34,616 bases of DNA from Lawsonibacter sp. (lineage in GTDB: Bacteria > Bacillota > Clostridia > Oscillospirales > Oscillospiraceae). The DNA lies in assembly GCA_022795855.1 (NCBI GenBank), contig JAAWHL010000020.1, positions 1 to 34,616 of the forward strand, read 5' to 3'. Shown one piece after another: positions 1-7,312 of this stretch. The position numbers were made by a program, and so were the translations under genes. The notes beneath the pieces were generated by a model, which was given only the letters and a program-made list of their open reading frames with translations, searched no databases and was not told the DNA's origin. How positions within the stretch are numbered: the stretch's first letter is position 1; the number at the start of each line of letters is the position of its first letter.

Positions 1-595
1 AGCCGTAGCGGTTCATAATCAGGGCCTGGATGTGGCCGGAGCCGCCAGGGCCGGTGTAGCTCATCTGCACCTTGCCGGGGTTGGCCTGAATCTCGTCCAG
101 CAGGTCCTGGAGGGTCTCATACTTGGAGTGGGAGGCGACCACCAGCACCTTGGGGTCGCTGGAGATGGCAGAGATGGGGGCGAAATCGGCATAGCTCATC
201 TCGCTGATGCCCATGACGCGGCAGGTGCCCAGGGACTCGGCGGCCAGGACCATGGTGTAGCCGTCGGGCTTGGCGTCCAGGCAGGCCTGGATGCCCACCG
301 TGCCGGAGGCGCCGGCCTGGTTGCTGACGATGATGGACTGGCCCAGCTGCTTCTCCAGGGCGATGGCCAGCTGACGGCCGGCCAGGTCAGAGGTTCCGCC
401 GGCGCCGTAGGGGATAATCATGGTGATGGGGCCGGTGGGATAGTCCGTCGCGGGAGCGGCGGGCTGGGAAGCCGCGGGCTGAGAGGCCGCGGGGGGAGTG
501 GCGGGGGTGCTGGAGGCCGGCGGCTCGGACTTGGCGCAGGAGGCCAGGCCGACCATCATGGTTCCGGCCAGCAAGGCTGCAAGCAGTTTTTTCAT
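1..595 (-). CDS. TctC/Bug-family tripartite tricarboxylate transporter substrate-binding lipoprotein (partial)
   Basis: This gene is missing from the ORF track because its stop lies beyond the left edge; I translated it by hand from the ATG whose complement is 593-595. About 198 codons are present. The N-terminus is a lipoprotein signal (MKKLLAALLAGTMMVGLASC, lipobox LASC), followed by a Pro/Ala/Ser linker. It then runs into the Bug/TctC fold with YPTGPITMIIPYGAGGTSD, a GASGTVG segment and a KPDGYTM segment, all hallmarks of the extracytoplasmic receptors of tripartite carboxylate transporters. The mature protein should be anchored by lipid outside the membrane and deliver a carboxylate-type ligand to TctA/TctB, which would lie to the left if present. 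An AAAGGAAGAG RBS precedes the start. It is divergent from a LacI-type regulator that is a likely controller. The ligand cannot be told from this fragment. Confidence 0.9.
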   Translation of the reverse strand, partial: MKKLLAALLAGTMMVGLASCAKSEPPASSTPATPPAASQPAASQPAAPATDYPTGPITMIIPYGAGGTSDLAGRQLAIALEKQLGQSIIVSNQAGASGTVGIQACLDAKPDGYTMVLAAESLGTCRVMGISEMSYADFAPISAISSDPKVLVVASHSKYETLQDLLDEIQANPGKVQMSYTGPGGSGHIQALIMNRYG

Positions 596-636
596 TTGGT
601 CTCTTCCTTTCAATTCTTCTTGCTTTTGAAAAGCCC

Positions 637-864
637 CTCAAAATTTTCAGAGCGCTCCGCCTCGGGAGAAATTTTTTCTCGTCCGGAAAATTTCGGGAAA
701 CTTTTTTCTGAGCAACAACACTTTATCACGAAACCCCGCCCCTTGTCAATGAAGGCGCCTGGTTTTTTTGCCGGAAAAATGATTTTCGGACAATCATACA
801 AATTCAGCCGGGAAAATTTGTGCGAAGTATTTTCTGGGCTCTCCGCTTTTGAGAAAATATTTTC
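637..864. promoter_or_regulatory. Intergenic cluster of AT-rich palindromes between the divergent genes
   Basis: Between the lipoprotein gene and the lacI-type gene there are several A/T-centred dyads in an otherwise GC-rich region. They are GAGAAA-TTT-TTTCTC (666-680), CCGGAAAATTTCGG (683-696, imperfect), CCGGAAAAAT..ATTTTCGG (771-789) and GAAAATATTTTC (853-864, perfect, touching the -35 of the lacI-type gene). They share a GAAAAT/ATTTTC half-site and look like operator sites. No gene is seen in 596-970. Confidence 0.45.
720..749 (-). promoter_or_regulatory. Candidate SigA promoter of the binding-protein gene
   Basis: The complement of 744-749 reads TTGACA, a perfect -35. A -10 lies 16-18 bases further (GATAAA or TAAAGT, each 4/6), so the -10 assignment is not certain. 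It would give a leader of roughly 120 bases before the lipoprotein ATG. Confidence 0.5.
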
Positions 865-893
865 TTGAACTTCTCCCCCACATCTGTTATACT
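865..893 (+). promoter_or_regulatory. SigA promoter of the LacI-type regulator
   Basis: TTGAAC (865-870) and TATACT (888-893) are separated by exactly 17 bases. Transcription would start near 900, immediately before the palindrome at 902-915. Confidence 0.8.
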
Positions 894-901
894 AAAGCCA
901 A

Positions 902-915
902 CGGTAAATTTACCG
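902..915. promoter_or_regulatory. Perfect 14-bp palindrome, probable operator for autoregulation
   Basis: CGGTAAATTTACCG is a perfect dyad placed at the expected transcription start of the LacI-type gene, a classic repressor position. LacI-family operators often have a central CG; this one has a central AT, so the assignment to this regulator is inferred from position only. Confidence 0.55.
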
Positions 916-970
916 CTCTCCCCGCCGCCTTATCCCCCCGGCGGAGAGAGCGCCGGCGGAGGTGTTCAGC

Positions 971-2050
971 ATGGAAAAAGTGACCATCCGGGATGTGGCC
1001 GGGCGGGCGGGGGTCTCCCTGTCCACCGTCTCCCGGGTACTGAACCGGAACCAGAGCGTGGACCCGGTTCTGGCGGAGCGTGTGCTCTCCGCCGCCAGGG
1101 AGCTGGGCTACCGCTCCGGCCCCGCCGCGCCGGAGCGCACCGGCCGGATTGCCCTGATTCTGCCCACCCTGGAAAACTCCTACAACTCCTCCATCGCCGC
1201 CGGCGTCATCGACGCGGCCCAGTCCCGGGGGCTGAGCGTCCTTGTCATGCACACCGGCGCGCGCCGCCAGCAGGAGGACGAGTGCTTCCGCTCCCTCTCC
1301 CTGTCCGCCGTGGACGGGGTGGTTTTCTCCGGCATTGACGAGCGCAACCCCCAGGAGGTGTTCCCCCACCTGCGCACCCTCCCCATGGTTATCGCCGTCC
1401 GGCGCTCCGTGGTCCCCGGCATCCCCCACATCTACTCCGACAACCTGAACGCCGGCTACATCGCCGCCAAATACCTCCTCCGCCTGCGCCGGCGGAAGAT
1501 TGCCCTGCTGCTCAACTTCTGGACCGACGATATCCACGACTACGACTCCTTCCTGCGCCGCTACCACTCCCCGGCCCAGGGGGCCTGCACCGCCTTTGAC
1601 CGCTATACCGGCTACTGCCGCGCCCTGGCCGAGGAGGGGCTGAGCGTGGACCCGGACCTGATTATGTTCAGCGGCTTCAGCCACGAGTCGGGCTACGCCA
1701 GCGCCCAGGAGCTGCTGGCCCGGCCCCGGGAGTTTGACGCGGTGCTGGTCTCCAACGACCGCTGCGCCACCGGCGTGCTCCGCCTGTTTCACGAGCAGGG
1801 CATCCAGGTCCCCGGGCAGGTTTCCATCATCTGCTTCAACGGCGGGCTGATGTCCAGCGTGGTCAGCCCCGCCCTGACCATGGTGGAGCAGCAGAACTAC
1901 CAGCTGGGCTATCAGGCCGCCCTCCAGCTGAATGAGCTGATTCACGGCCACCCCGCCCACGACGTGAAGATTGACGTCAAGCTGGTTATCCGGGGCTCCA
2001 CCTCCCTGGCCTCCCCCGCCGCCGACCCCAGGCCGGCGGAAGGCAGATGA
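971..2050 (+). CDS. LacI-family transcriptional regulator
   Basis: The protein is a DNA-binding repressor or activator of the LacI/GalR family, 359 aa from the ATG at 971. I prefer this start to the GTG at 962 because GGAGGT (958-963) sits 7 bases before it and overlaps the GTG. Residues 3-50 form the family helix-turn-helix and hinge (VTIRDVAGRAGVSLSTVSRV, then ELGYR). The rest is a periplasmic-binding-protein-like ligand domain (LILPTLENSYNSSIAAGV; VLVSNDRCATGVLRLF; ISIICF-like strand; LVIRGSTS near the C-terminus). Length is normal for the family. It is divergent from a TctC-type binding protein, so its ligand may be the transported carboxylate or a sugar acid; this is inference from neighbourhood. 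The palindromes at 853-864 and 902-915 suggest self-regulation. Confidence 0.92.
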   Translation: MEKVTIRDVAGRAGVSLSTVSRVLNRNQSVDPVLAERVLSAARELGYRSGPAAPERTGRIALILPTLENSYNSSIAAGVIDAAQSRGLSVLVMHTGARRQQEDECFRSLSLSAVDGVVFSGIDERNPQEVFPHLRTLPMVIAVRRSVVPGIPHIYSDNLNAGYIAAKYLLRLRRRKIALLLNFWTDDIHDYDSFLRRYHSPAQGACTAFDRYTGYCRALAEEGLSVDPDLIMFSGFSHESGYASAQELLARPREFDAVLVSNDRCATGVLRLFHEQGIQVPGQVSIICFNGGLMSSVVSPALTMVEQQNYQLGYQAALQLNELIHGHPAHDVKIDVKLVIRGSTSLASPAADPRPAEGR

Positions 2051-2054
2051 GATC

Positions 2055-2082
2055 GCCCCCTCCGCCCGCAGGCGGAGGGGGC
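2055..2082 (+). terminator. Strong hairpin after the LacI-type gene
   Basis: GCCCCCTCCGCC-CGCA-GGCGGAGGGGGC is a perfect 12-bp stem with a 4-base loop, 4 bases after the stop. No T-run follows, so it is only terminator-like. It may protect the 3' end or act with a factor. Confidence 0.6.
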
Positions 2083-2085
2083 GGC

Positions 2086-2358
2086 TTCCGTCACGGCCCC
2101 GGCGGCTCCCTCATCTGCCGGCGCAGGCGGTATTCAAGCCTCAATTTACAGCGCCGGGGCAGTGCCCCGGTATATGGGCGAGCTGAAACACGGCGTACCC
2201 CTCCGGAGGCGCTCCCTGTAAAGACTGCATAAATTTTTCGCCGCTCCCGTCCGCCGCCGCCTGCAAATTCCTGCCGTTTTGGGGCGTAATCCGGTGCTTT
2301 TTCTAACAAAACCGGGGATTTTACGAGAAATTCCTCTTGATTCCCTCCTTCGGCACAT
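2086..2358. other. Non-coding stretch before the DUF1538 promoter
   Basis: About 270 bases without a supported gene. The only clear structure is the dyad CCGGGGCA-G-TGCCCCGG (2154-2170). The short ORFs of the track here (2047, 2091, 2146) lack RBSs and family features, and I regard them as chance. Confidence 0.4.
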
Positions 2359-2387
2359 TTGACACCGGGCCGCCGTTCCGATATGAT
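2359..2387 (+). promoter_or_regulatory. SigA promoter of the DUF1538-PII operon
   Basis: TTGACA (2359-2364), a 17-base spacer and TATGAT (2382-2387) form a near-consensus promoter. Because the track's ORF start at 2337 lies upstream of this promoter, it supports moving the coding start to 2436. Confidence 0.85.
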
Positions 2388-2435
2388 AGCGCCAGGAACG
2401 CTGAATCATCCGCCGGTTCTGGAAAGGAAACGCCC

Positions 2436-3956
2436 ATGCGTCTGAACAAGCAGCTGAAAGAAAAAAATCAGGAGTCCCTGGCCTCCGTCCTGCCCATCAC
2501 CGCCATCGTCCTTGTGCTCAGCATCACCGTGGCCCCCCTGCCGCCGGGCGCCCTGGTGCTGTTTTTGTTCGGCGCGGTGCTTCTGGTGGCCGGAATGGGC
2601 TTCTTCACCCTGGGGGCGGACATGTCTATGATTCCCATGGGGGAGGGCATCGGCGTGGAGCTCAGCCGCCGGAAGGGCCTGCTCCTGCCGGTGCTGGCCT
2701 ACTTCCTGCTTGGGGTGCTGACCACCGCCGCCGAGCCCGATTTGCAGGTGCTGGCCGGGCAGGTGCCCGCCATCGACAGCCGCACCCTGATTCTCACCGT
2801 ATCGGTGGGGGTGGGGTTCTTTCTGGTCATCGCCGCCCTGCGCATCCGCTGCAAAATCCCCCTACGCCGGCTGCTGATGTTCTTTTATCCGGCGGTCTTT
2901 CTTCTGGCCGCCCTGGCCCCCGCCAGCTTCATCCCCGTCTCCTTTGACGCGGGGGGCGTTACCACCGGCCCCATCACCGTCCCCTTTATTATGGCCCTGG
3001 GCCTGGGCATCGCCTCCTCCCGCAGCGACAAGGACTCCTCCAGCGACAGCTTCGGCCTGATCTCCCTGTGCTCCGTGGGGCCGGTGGTCATGGTACTGCT
3101 GCTGGGCATCCTCTACCGCCCCGAGGAGGTCACGCCCCAGCTCAGCGCCATCCCGGAGCTGGCCACCACCGCCGACGCCGCCCGGGTTTTTCTCCGGGCC
3201 TTCCCCGCGTTTCTCCGGGAGGTGGCCGCGGCCCTGGCCCCCATCGCCGGGCTGTTCGTCCTCTTTCAGCTGCTGACCCGGCGCTTCCGCCGCCGTCAGC
3301 TCATCCGCATCGGGGCCGGCCTGGCCTACACCTACGCCGGCCTGGTGCTCTTCCTGTGCGGGGTGAGCGTGGGCTTTATGCCCGCGGGACAGTACATCGG
3401 GGCTACGGTGGCGGCGGGGAACAGCCGCTGGCTGCTGGTTCCCATCGGAATGCTCATCGGCTATTACATCGTCAAGGCGGAGCCCGCCGTGCGGGTGCTC
3501 ACCAAGCAGGTGGAGGAGGTCTCCAACGGCTCCATCTCCCACAAGGCCATGGAGCTGGCCCTGTCCGCAGGCGTGTGCCTGTCGGTGGGGCTGGCCATGG
3601 CGCGGGTCCTCACCGGCCTGAACATCCTGTGGCTTCTCATTCCCGGCTACGCCGTCTCCCTGGGCCTGAGCTTTTTCGTCCCCCCCATCTTCACCGGCGT
3701 GGCCTTCGACTCCGGCGGCGTGGCCAGCGGGCCCATGACGGCTACCTTCCTGCTCCCCTTCGCCATGGGGGCCTGCACCGCCCTGGGGGGCAGCCTGATG
3801 ACCGACGCCTTCGGCATCGTGGCCATGGTGGCCATGACGCCCCTGGTCACCATCCAGGTCATGGGGCTGGGCAGCCAGCTGATCCGCCAGCTGGCCCGCC
3901 GAAACATGCGCGTCCGTCTGGAGCGGGTGGAGGACGCCATTGTTTATTATGATTAA
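2436..3956 (+). CDS. DUF1538 family membrane protein, two tandem domains (probable cation/proton antiporter)
   Basis: A polytopic membrane protein of 506 aa. I use the ATG at 2436, preceded by AAAGGAA, and not 2337, which lies upstream of the promoter. The sequence is an internal duplication: the signature FDxGGVxxGPxTxxF occurs near residue 170 (FDAGGVTTGPIT) and again near residue 424 (FDSGGVASGPMT), each within several hydrophobic segments. A charged loop with AEPAVRVLTKQVEEVSNGSI precedes the second half. This matches PF07556 (DUF1538). From memory, a two-protein DUF1538 system (UmpAB) has been reported as a Na+(K+)/H+ antiporter; here both halves are fused, and antiport activity is inference. 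The next gene, 13 bases downstream, encodes a PII-like protein, which suggests regulation by nucleotide or metabolite binding. Confidence 0.88.
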   Translation: MRLNKQLKEKNQESLASVLPITAIVLVLSITVAPLPPGALVLFLFGAVLLVAGMGFFTLGADMSMIPMGEGIGVELSRRKGLLLPVLAYFLLGVLTTAAEPDLQVLAGQVPAIDSRTLILTVSVGVGFFLVIAALRIRCKIPLRRLLMFFYPAVFLLAALAPASFIPVSFDAGGVTTGPITVPFIMALGLGIASSRSDKDSSSDSFGLISLCSVGPVVMVLLLGILYRPEEVTPQLSAIPELATTADAARVFLRAFPAFLREVAAALAPIAGLFVLFQLLTRRFRRRQLIRIGAGLAYTYAGLVLFLCGVSVGFMPAGQYIGATVAAGNSRWLLVPIGMLIGYYIVKAEPAVRVLTKQVEEVSNGSISHKAMELALSAGVCLSVGLAMARVLTGLNILWLLIPGYAVSLGLSFFVPPIFTGVAFDSGGVASGPMTATFLLPFAMGACTALGGSLMTDAFGIVAMVAMTPLVTIQVMGLGSQLIRQLARRNMRVRLERVEDAIVYYD

Positions 3957-3969
3957 GGGGGTGCTCTGA

Positions 3970-4641
3970 ATGCCGGACGGAATGCGCGTCATTCTCACCA
4001 TTGTGGAGCGGGGCCGGGGCGCGGCCATGATTCGCCTGTATACCAAGCATCAGGTGTTCCTCCACTGCCAGTTCCCCGGGCGGGGGACCGCCACCTCGGA
4101 GATTATGGATATTCTGGGCCTGGGCTCCAGCGAGAAGGACGTGGTGCTCAGCTATACCACCGCCCCGGCGGCGGCCCGCCTGCTCCGCCAGCTGGACAGC
4201 GACCTGCGGGGGAGCGTCAGCGCCGGCGGCATCGCCTTCAGCCTGCCGCTGTCCGCCCTGAACAGCCTGGCCGCGGCGGCCATTGCCTATCAGACAGAAC
4301 CTGACCGGAAGGGAGAGACCACTATGGACAGCGAACAGAGCGCCAAGAGCACCCTCATCCTCATCACCTGCGCCCGGGGCTGCACCGAGGCGGTGATGGA
4401 CACCGCGAAAAAGGCCGGGGCCCGGGGCGGAACGGTCATCAAAGCCCGTTGGACCGGCCTTCAGGACCTGGAGGAGTCCTACGGCCTGAAGCTCCAGCCG
4501 GAGCGGGAGATTGTGGCGATTGTGGTGCCGGACGAGCTGCGCCGCGGGGTCATGGAGTCGGTGAACGCCGCCCACGGCCTGCGCAGCGACTCTCAGGCCA
4601 TGCTGTGCTCCCTGCCCATTGAGCAGCTGGTCCGGCTGTGA
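3970..4641 (+). CDS. Tandem PII-like (GlnB-fold) signalling protein
   Basis: A soluble protein of 223 aa that probably regulates the adjacent DUF1538 transporter. Two PII-like halves can be seen. Residues about 5-105 begin MRVILTIVERGRGAAMI. Residues about 125-215 begin STLILITCARGCTEAVMDTA, contain the typical AKKAGARGGTVIKARW stretch, and end with a VAIVVPDELRRGVMESV strand and helix. The basic GARGGT loop corresponds to the ligand/T-loop region of PII proteins. The start at 3970 has AAGGGGG 8 bases upstream. An in-frame ATG at 4324 (MDSEQSAKS) lies at the domain junction behind GAAGGGAGAG, so the second half might also be made alone or record a past gene fusion. Same operon as the transporter, 13-base gap. 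The ligand is unknown. Confidence 0.82.
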   Translation: MPDGMRVILTIVERGRGAAMIRLYTKHQVFLHCQFPGRGTATSEIMDILGLGSSEKDVVLSYTTAPAAARLLRQLDSDLRGSVSAGGIAFSLPLSALNSLAAAAIAYQTEPDRKGETTMDSEQSAKSTLILITCARGCTEAVMDTAKKAGARGGTVIKARWTGLQDLEESYGLKLQPEREIVAIVVPDELRRGVMESVNAAHGLRSDSQAMLCSLPIEQLVRL

Positions 4642-4692
4642 CCGGCGCCCGGCGGGGGATTTCCCGAATTGTCCGCGGGCGTAAATTTTTTC

Positions 4693-4721
4693 TTGACCTT
4701 TCTCTCCGGATGTGCTATATT
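4693..4721 (+). promoter_or_regulatory. SigA promoter of the rpmG-secE-nusG-rplKA operon
   Basis: TTGACC (4693-4698), a 17-base spacer and TATATT (4716-4721), with a TG one base before the -10 (extended -10). Expected transcription start is near 4728, giving a leader of about 270 bases before rpmG. Confidence 0.85.
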
Positions 4722-4727
4722 AGTCAT

Positions 4728-4980
4728 TACCTGTGAAAGGGGCTTTTTTCCTGTGCATTTTTACGGTGTTTGCCCAGGACCCCCCGCCCGGCTTCGGGAA
4801 CACAGGGAGGCAGTTTTGCCGAATCCCACCGTAGCGTTTTGACACGCCTTTCGTGTCCTCACGCCGCTGGATTCGGCCGATTCAAGCCGTATCCGGCGTT
4901 TTCTTTTGGATTACGTCAGAGAAATCGGTTTCAACAAGGGACGGGCCCCCGCTCCGGAGGGCTCCGCCGCTAAATCAAAA
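4728..4980 (+). promoter_or_regulatory. Structured 5' leader of the ribosomal-protein operon
   Basis: No gene is supported in this leader. It contains a nested structure: an outer 9-bp stem GCCGAATCC (4818-4826) with GGATTCGGC (4869-4877) encloses a perfect hairpin GACACG-CCTTT-CGTGTC (4841-4857). Just after it comes a small hairpin GCCG-TATC-CGGC (4886-4897) followed by GTTTTCTTTT, which resembles a weak attenuator. This could be an autoregulatory or antitermination leader; I do not recognise a named RNA family. Confidence 0.5.
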
Positions 4981-4996
4981 GGAGGTGCCGAACAAT

Positions 4997-5164
4997 ATGG
5001 CAAGCAAGGCCGGCGCGCGCATCAAGATCACCCTGCGGTGCTCTGAGTGCAAGCAGAGAAACTACAACACCATGAAGAACAAGAAGAATACCCCCGACCG
5101 CCTGGAGCTGAACAAGTACTGCCCCTTCTGCAGGAAGCACACCGTTCACAACGAGACGAAGTGA
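4997..5164 (+). CDS. rpmG: 50S ribosomal protein L33
   Basis: L33 of the large subunit, 55 aa, the usual length. The start is ATG 4997 after a perfect GGAGGT (4981-4986), not the 4853 start of the track, which would translate the leader. Two Cys pairs are present (CSECK near residue 15 and CPFCRKH near residue 43), so this is the zinc-binding (C+) form. Typical stretches are [16 protein letters not shown] and [16 protein letters not shown]. It is first in an operon with secE and nusG, the common Firmicute order. Confidence 0.97.
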   Translation: MASKAGARIKITLRCSECKQRNYNTMKNKKNTPDRLELNKYCPFCRKHTVHNETK

Positions 5165-5205
5165 TGGGCCTGCATACGGCGGAAAGGAAAGAAGGGTAAG
5201 CAAAC

Positions 5206-5502
5206 ATGGCTGAGAACGAAAAGAAGGAGCAGGCCGCTCAGGCTGCTTCCGGCAAGGCTGACAAGGCCTCCAAGGACAAAAAGTCCGAAAAGAAGTCCAA
5301 GCCCAGCATCTTCTCCCGCATCGGCCGCTGGCTGCGCGAGCTGAAAAGCGAGCTGAAAAAGGTGCAGTGGCCCACCTCCAAGCAGACGGTGAACAACACC
5401 GCAATCGTCATCATCTGTGTGCTCGTTGTGGGCCTTTTCATCTGGGTGTACGACTTTGCCGCCCACGCCATTATCAACTTCCTGCTCAGCTTGGGCGGTT
5501 GA
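5206..5502 (+). CDS. secE: Preprotein translocase subunit SecE
   Basis: The single-span stabilising subunit of the SecYEG channel, 98 aa. A highly charged Lys/Ala/Ser-rich N-terminal extension (residues 1-35) precedes the conserved amphipathic segment with WLRELKSELKKVQWPTSKQ. One membrane helix follows (AIVIICVLVVGLFIWVYDF). The ATG at 5206 follows a purine-rich GGAAAGGAAAGAAGGG. It is 41 bases after rpmG, and its stop overlaps the RBS region of nusG. Confidence 0.96.
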   Translation: MAENEKKEQAAQAASGKADKASKDKKSEKKSKPSIFSRIGRWLRELKSELKKVQWPTSKQTVNNTAIVIICVLVVGLFIWVYDFAAHAIINFLLSLGG

Positions 5503-5512
5503 GGTGACAGGC

Positions 5513-6037
5513 ATGGCCGACAACGCAAAGTGGTACGTGGTCCACACCTATTCCGGGTATGAGAATACCGTCAAGGCCACCATTGAAAAGTACGTCGAAA
5601 ACCGCGGCCTTCAGGAGCTGATTCACGAAATCAGCATCCCGCTGGAGACCGTCACCGAGATTACGGAAAACGGGCCCAAGGAGGTTGAGCGCAAAATCTT
5701 CCCCGGCTACGTGCTGGTGAAGATGGTGCTGACCGACGAGACCTGGCACATCATCCGCAACATCCGGGGCGTCACCGGCTTTCTGGGCGAGGGAAACAAA
5801 GCCATCCCCCTGTCCGAGAGCGATATCGCCGCCCTGGGCGTGGAAAAGCGGGAGATCGTGGTGGGCTACGAGGTGGGCGACAGCGTGAAAATCACCGACG
5901 GCGCGCTGGAGTCCTTCCTGGGCACCGTGGAAGAAATCGATCTGGAGCACGGCAAGGTGCGCGTGGTGGTCTCCATGTTCGGGCGGGAGACCCCCGTGGA
6001 GCTGGAGCTGGACCAGGTAGAGCCTGTCAACACATAA
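5513..6037 (+). CDS. nusG: Transcription termination/antitermination factor NusG
   Basis: An RNA polymerase-binding elongation factor of 174 aa from the ATG at 5513; the track start at 5417 lies inside secE. The NGN domain is seen at residues 1-110 (KWYVVHTYSGYENTVKATIE; FPGYVLVKMVLTDETWHIIRN). The KOW domain is C-terminal (VGDSVKITDGALESFLGTVEEI, then GRETPVELELDQVEPV). GAGGTGAC overlaps the secE stop and acts as RBS, so translation is probably coupled. It is followed by 121 bases with hairpins before rplK. Confidence 0.97.
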   Translation: MADNAKWYVVHTYSGYENTVKATIEKYVENRGLQELIHEISIPLETVTEITENGPKEVERKIFPGYVLVKMVLTDETWHIIRNIRGVTGFLGEGNKAIPLSESDIAALGVEKREIVVGYEVGDSVKITDGALESFLGTVEEIDLEHGKVRVVVSMFGRETPVELELDQVEPVNT

Positions 6038-6061
6038 AGACCCCCAGCCGGGGTGACAGAA

Positions 6062-6090
6062 GGCGGCGGAAGCCCGGCGCTCCCGCCGCC
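6062..6090 (+). other. GC hairpin in the nusG-rplK spacer
   Basis: GGCGGCGG (6062-6069) pairs perfectly with CCGCCGCC (6083-6090). There is no T-run, so it is not a classical terminator. It could be part of a translational control region for rplK-rplA. Confidence 0.45.
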
Positions 6091-6100
6091 GCAAGTGGGA

Positions 6101-6119
6101 GGAACGGCATGGACGTTCC
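6101..6119 (+). promoter_or_regulatory. Hairpin holding an ATG in its loop, upstream of rplK
   Basis: GGAACG and CGTTCC form a perfect 6-bp stem around a 7-base loop containing ATG 6109. L1 represses rplK-rplA in E. coli by binding a leader; whether this hairpin is such a site is unknown. Confidence 0.4.
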
Positions 6120-6174
6120 GCCATCAAACCACATTTTTTCATATGGAGGTGCTCTTTCGTGGCACAGAAAGTAA
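6109..6174 (+). CDS. Candidate 21-aa leader ORF overlapping the rplK start
   Basis: This ORF is too short for the track. GGGAGG (6097-6102) lies 6 bases before ATG 6109, and the ORF encodes [21 protein letters not shown], ending at TAA 6172-6174. It runs over the rplK RBS and 16 bases into rplK in another frame. The ATG lies in the loop of a perfect hairpin, GGAACG-(gcATGga)-CGTTCC (6101-6119), which also covers part of the spacing region. A function in translational coupling or autoregulation of rplK-rplA is inference. It could be chance, but the RBS, start and overlap together are suggestive. Confidence 0.4.
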   Translation: MDVPPSNHIFSYGGALSWHRK

Positions 6175-6584
6175 CTGGATATGTAAAACTGCAGATTCCC
6201 GCCGGCAAGGCGACTCCGGCCCCCCCGGTCGGTCCCGCCCTGGGCCAGCACGGCGTGAATATCGCCGCCTTCACCAAGGAGTTCAACGAGCGGACCAAGG
6301 CCGACGTGGGCCTGATTATCCCCGTGGTCATTACCGTCTACTCCGACCGCTCCTTCACCTTTATCACCAAAACCCCTCCCGCCGCCGTGCTGATTAAAAA
6401 GGCCTGCAATATCGAGTCCGGCTCCGGCGTGCCCAACAAGACCAAGGTGGCCACCATCAGCAAGGAGGACGTCCGCAAAATCGCCGAGACCAAGATGCGC
6501 GACCTGAACGCCGCCTCCGTCGAGGCCGCCATGAGCATGATCGCCGGTACTGCCCGCTCCATGGGCGTCGTCGTGGGCGAGTAA
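6159..6584 (+). CDS. rplK: 50S ribosomal protein L11
   Basis: A GTPase-centre protein of the large subunit, 141 aa, exactly the standard length. The start is GTG 6159, with GGAGGT (6145-6150) 8 bases upstream. The N-terminal domain has [20 protein letters not shown] and [11 protein letters not shown], the thiostrepton/23S-binding region. The C-terminal rRNA-binding domain has [16 protein letters not shown]-like sequence and ends [10 protein letters not shown]. It is followed 14 bases later by rplA. Confidence 0.97.
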   Translation: MAQKVTGYVKLQIPAGKATPAPPVGPALGQHGVNIAAFTKEFNERTKADVGLIIPVVITVYSDRSFTFITKTPPAAVLIKKACNIESGSGVPNKTKVATISKEDVRKIAETKMRDLNAASVEAAMSMIAGTARSMGVVVGE

Positions 6585-6598
6585 GGAGGGTTATAGAA

Positions 6599-7291
6599 AT
6601 GTTTAGAGGCAAGAAATATCAGGACAGCGTCAAGAAGATTGACAAAAACAATCTCTACGACACTGCCGAGGCCATGGACCTGGTGGTAAAGACCGCCACC
6701 GCCAAATTTGACGAGACCGTGGAGCTGCACGTCAAGCTGGGCGTGGACTCCCGTCACGCCGACCAGCAGGTGCGCGGCGCCATCGTGCTGCCCCACGGCA
6801 CCGGCAAGACCCAGCGCGTGCTGGTCTTTGCCAAGGCCGCCAAGGCCGACGAGGCCCGGGCCGCCGGCGCCGACTTTGTCGGCGAGATGGACCTGGTTGA
6901 GAAGATCCAGAAGGAGAACTGGTTCGACTTTGACGTGGTGGTTGCCACCCCCGACATGATGGGCGTAGTGGGCCGCCTGGGTAAGGTTCTGGGCCCCAAG
7001 GGCCTGATGCCCTCCCCCAAGGCCGGCACCGTCACCATGGACGTGACCAAGGCCATCAACGAGATCAAGGCCGGTAAGGTGGAGTACCGTCTGGACAAGA
7101 CCAATATCATCCACTGCCCCATCGGGAAGGTCTCCTTCGGCGCCGAAAAGCTGTGCGAGAACTTCAACGCCCTGATGGGCGCCATTGTCAAGGCCAAGCC
7201 CGCCGCCGCCAAGGGGCAGTATATCAAGAGCTGCACCGTGGCCTCCACGATGGGCCCCGGCGTCAAGGTCAACGGCGCCAAGCTGGTCTGA
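6599..7291 (+). CDS. rplA: 50S ribosomal protein L1
   Basis: The L1-stalk protein, 230 aa, normal length. The ATG at 6599 follows AAGGAGGG. Family features are [20 protein letters not shown] near the N-terminus, a [20 protein letters not shown] segment, [12 protein letters not shown], and the C-terminal [16 protein letters not shown]. It is the last gene of the operon: a strong terminator follows 21 bases after the stop, so rplJ and rplL are not adjacent as they are in many Firmicutes. Confidence 0.97.
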   Translation: MFRGKKYQDSVKKIDKNNLYDTAEAMDLVVKTATAKFDETVELHVKLGVDSRHADQQVRGAIVLPHGTGKTQRVLVFAKAAKADEARAAGADFVGEMDLVEKIQKENWFDFDVVVATPDMMGVVGRLGKVLGPKGLMPSPKAGTVTMDVTKAINEIKAGKVEYRLDKTNIIHCPIGKVSFGAEKLCENFNALMGAIVKAKPAAAKGQYIKSCTVASTMGPGVKVNGAKLV

Positions 7292-7312
7292 GCCGGGCTC
7301 CCTACACATATT

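Noticed and set aside
2337-2435. 33-codon N-terminal extension of the DUF1538 protein
   Set aside because: A near-consensus promoter (2359-2387) lies inside it, so it cannot be transcribed from that promoter.
4728-4980. tRNA gene in front of rpmG
   Set aside because: tRNAs often lie near secE, but I found no TTC-loop, anticodon stem or CCA-like end on either strand.
4853-4996. N-terminal extension of rpmG in the track
   Set aside because: L33 has a fixed length of about 50-55 aa, and the GGAGGT at 4981 selects ATG 4997; the extension lies in the structured leader.
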